Assembly: GCF_900474185.1 (NCBI RefSeq)
Contig: NZ_UCNW01000002.1
Coordinates: forward strand, 1 to 64,000
From: Synechococcus sp. UW69
Lineage (GTDB): Bacteria; Cyanobacteriota; Cyanobacteriia; PCC-6307; Cyanobiaceae
Direction: 5' to 3'
Length of the DNA: 64,000 nt
Position 1 is the stretch's first letter. Every line of letters starts with the position of its first letter. Of the stretch, positions 63,393 through 64,000 are shown piece by piece. A program made the translations under genes and the position numbers. Under the pieces are notes generated by a model, which was not told the origin of the DNA, did no database searches, and saw only the letters and a list, made by a program, of their open reading frames with translations.

Positions 63393-64000
63393 ATGGCGGT
63401 TGTTTCTGTTCTTGAGGACTCCCAACGGTTCAAGTTGGATTCCTCGGATGACGCGATCTTCTATAGCGAGCCCCGCTTTGTTCATCATCTGGATGCCGGT
63501 TTTCGGGCTCGACTGACGACCCTCTATCGCGAGCGCATTCCCCCCTGCGCTCAGGTGCTGGATCTGATGAGCAGTTGGGTGAGCCATCTCCCGGAGGATG
63601 TCAGTTACGACAAGGTCATCGGCCATGGCCTCAATGGAGATGAACTGAAAGCCAATCCCCGTTTGGATCAGCACTGGGTTCAGAACCTGAACCAGGACCA
63701 GACCATTCCGGTGGAGGCTGATTCGATCGATGCCACCCTCATCGTTGCCGGTTGGCAGTACCTGCAGCAGCCGGAGCCGATCGCTGCTGAGCTGATGAGG
63801 ATCACCCGCCCCCGTGGTCAGGTGATCGTCGCGTTTTCCAATCGGATGTTCTTCACTAAGGCTCCACAGGTTTGGACCGATGGTGATGACGGCGATCACC
63901 TGCGTTACATCGCTGATGTGCTGATGGCACAGGGCTGGCCCCAGCCGGAAATAATTGCCGAAGACACCCGAGCCGAAGGCGTGATGGGTTTGTTCGGTGG
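63393..64000 (+). CDS. SAM-dependent methyltransferase-like protein (partial)
   Basis: The frame is open to the window end (over 200 residues). VLDLMSSWVSHLP near residue 50 fits methyltransferase motif I, altered from the usual GxGxG, and later ATLIVAGWQYLQQP and ITRPRGQVIVAFSNRMF fit motifs of the same fold. Starts three bases after the Hli gene, suggesting a joint role in light or pigment metabolism. Cut by the window end. Confidence 0.75.
   Translation, partial: MAVVSVLEDSQRFKLDSSDDAIFYSEPRFVHHLDAGFRARLTTLYRERIPPCAQVLDLMSSWVSHLPEDVSYDKVIGHGLNGDELKANPRLDQHWVQNLNQDQTIPVEADSIDATLIVAGWQYLQQPEPIAAELMRITRPRGQVIVAFSNRMFFTKAPQVWTDGDDGDHLRYIADVLMAQGWPQPEIIAEDTRAEGVMGLFG

Noticed and set aside
1-64000. 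CRISPR array, integrase or transposase
   Set aside because: No regularly spaced repeats and no recombinase or transposase motifs were seen on either strand.

Overview
The window looks like a chromosome segment of a phycoerythrin-containing marine Synechococcus (picocyanobacterium). The evidence is the ocp-crtW-frp photoprotection cluster, a phycobilisome linker with the Cys-49 signature of phycoerythrin-II gamma subunits, a high-light-inducible protein, a cyAbrB regulator, a cyanobacterial 2Fe-2S ferredoxin, an SmtA/BmtA metallothionein, and many DUF1651, DUF3104, DUF3721 and DUF4278-type small proteins typical of this lineage. Genes are dense and many encode proteins of 40-90 residues. I saw no rRNA, no convincing tRNA, no CRISPR array, no transposase and no integrase.

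Layout. 0-5.2 kb: start of an outer-membrane porin, an AT-rich stretch with a CRP/FNR-like regulator, then a zinc module. In that module the metallothionein and a convergent operon (CobW-like P-loop protein, two metallophosphoesterases, small membrane/secreted proteins) each carry a Zur/Fur-type box. 5.2-9.5 kb: small proteins, a likely sRNA, unexplained hairpins and a two-domain GNAT acetyltransferase. 9.5-13.6 kb: DoxX, gamma-glutamyltransferase and small proteins. 13.8-15.9 kb: frp, crtW and ocp. 16-25.6 kb: small proteins, a methyltransferase, a Tat-exported flavin oxidase, a LuxR-type regulator and the linker. 25.6-45.7 kb: cytochrome P450, lipocalin-like protein, cyAbrB, a run of small genes, TerB-like protein, SelO, DUF924, a GT2 glycosyltransferase, an RRM protein, Cu/Zn SOD, YccF, an epimerase, a DCC-motif protein, a serine hydrolase and a P-loop kinase. 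46-49.5 kb: small proteins with recurring terminator hairpins and a LexA-like box. 49.5-55 kb: ferredoxin, endonuclease III and a manganese ABC transporter split by an opposing acyltransferase gene. 55-60.5 kb: an island-like stretch with a truncated ABC ATPase copy, a decayed acetyltransferase, a second LuxR regulator and small orphan genes. 60.5-64 kb: intact ABC ATPase, NUDIX hydrolase, small proteins, an Hli protein and a methyltransferase cut by the window end.

Themes. Metal homeostasis appears twice: zinc at the left and manganese at 50-54 kb. Light and oxidative stress appear as OCP/FRP/CrtW, Hli, SodC and the linker. The least explained signals are regulatory: a predicted Yfr1 pairing site on the porin leader, a CCC-(C/T)CA-NN-TG-(A/G)GGG palindrome recurring upstream of small genes beside LuxR regulators, a perfect 18-bp palindrome in front of a small gene, and several translationally coupled micro-genes.
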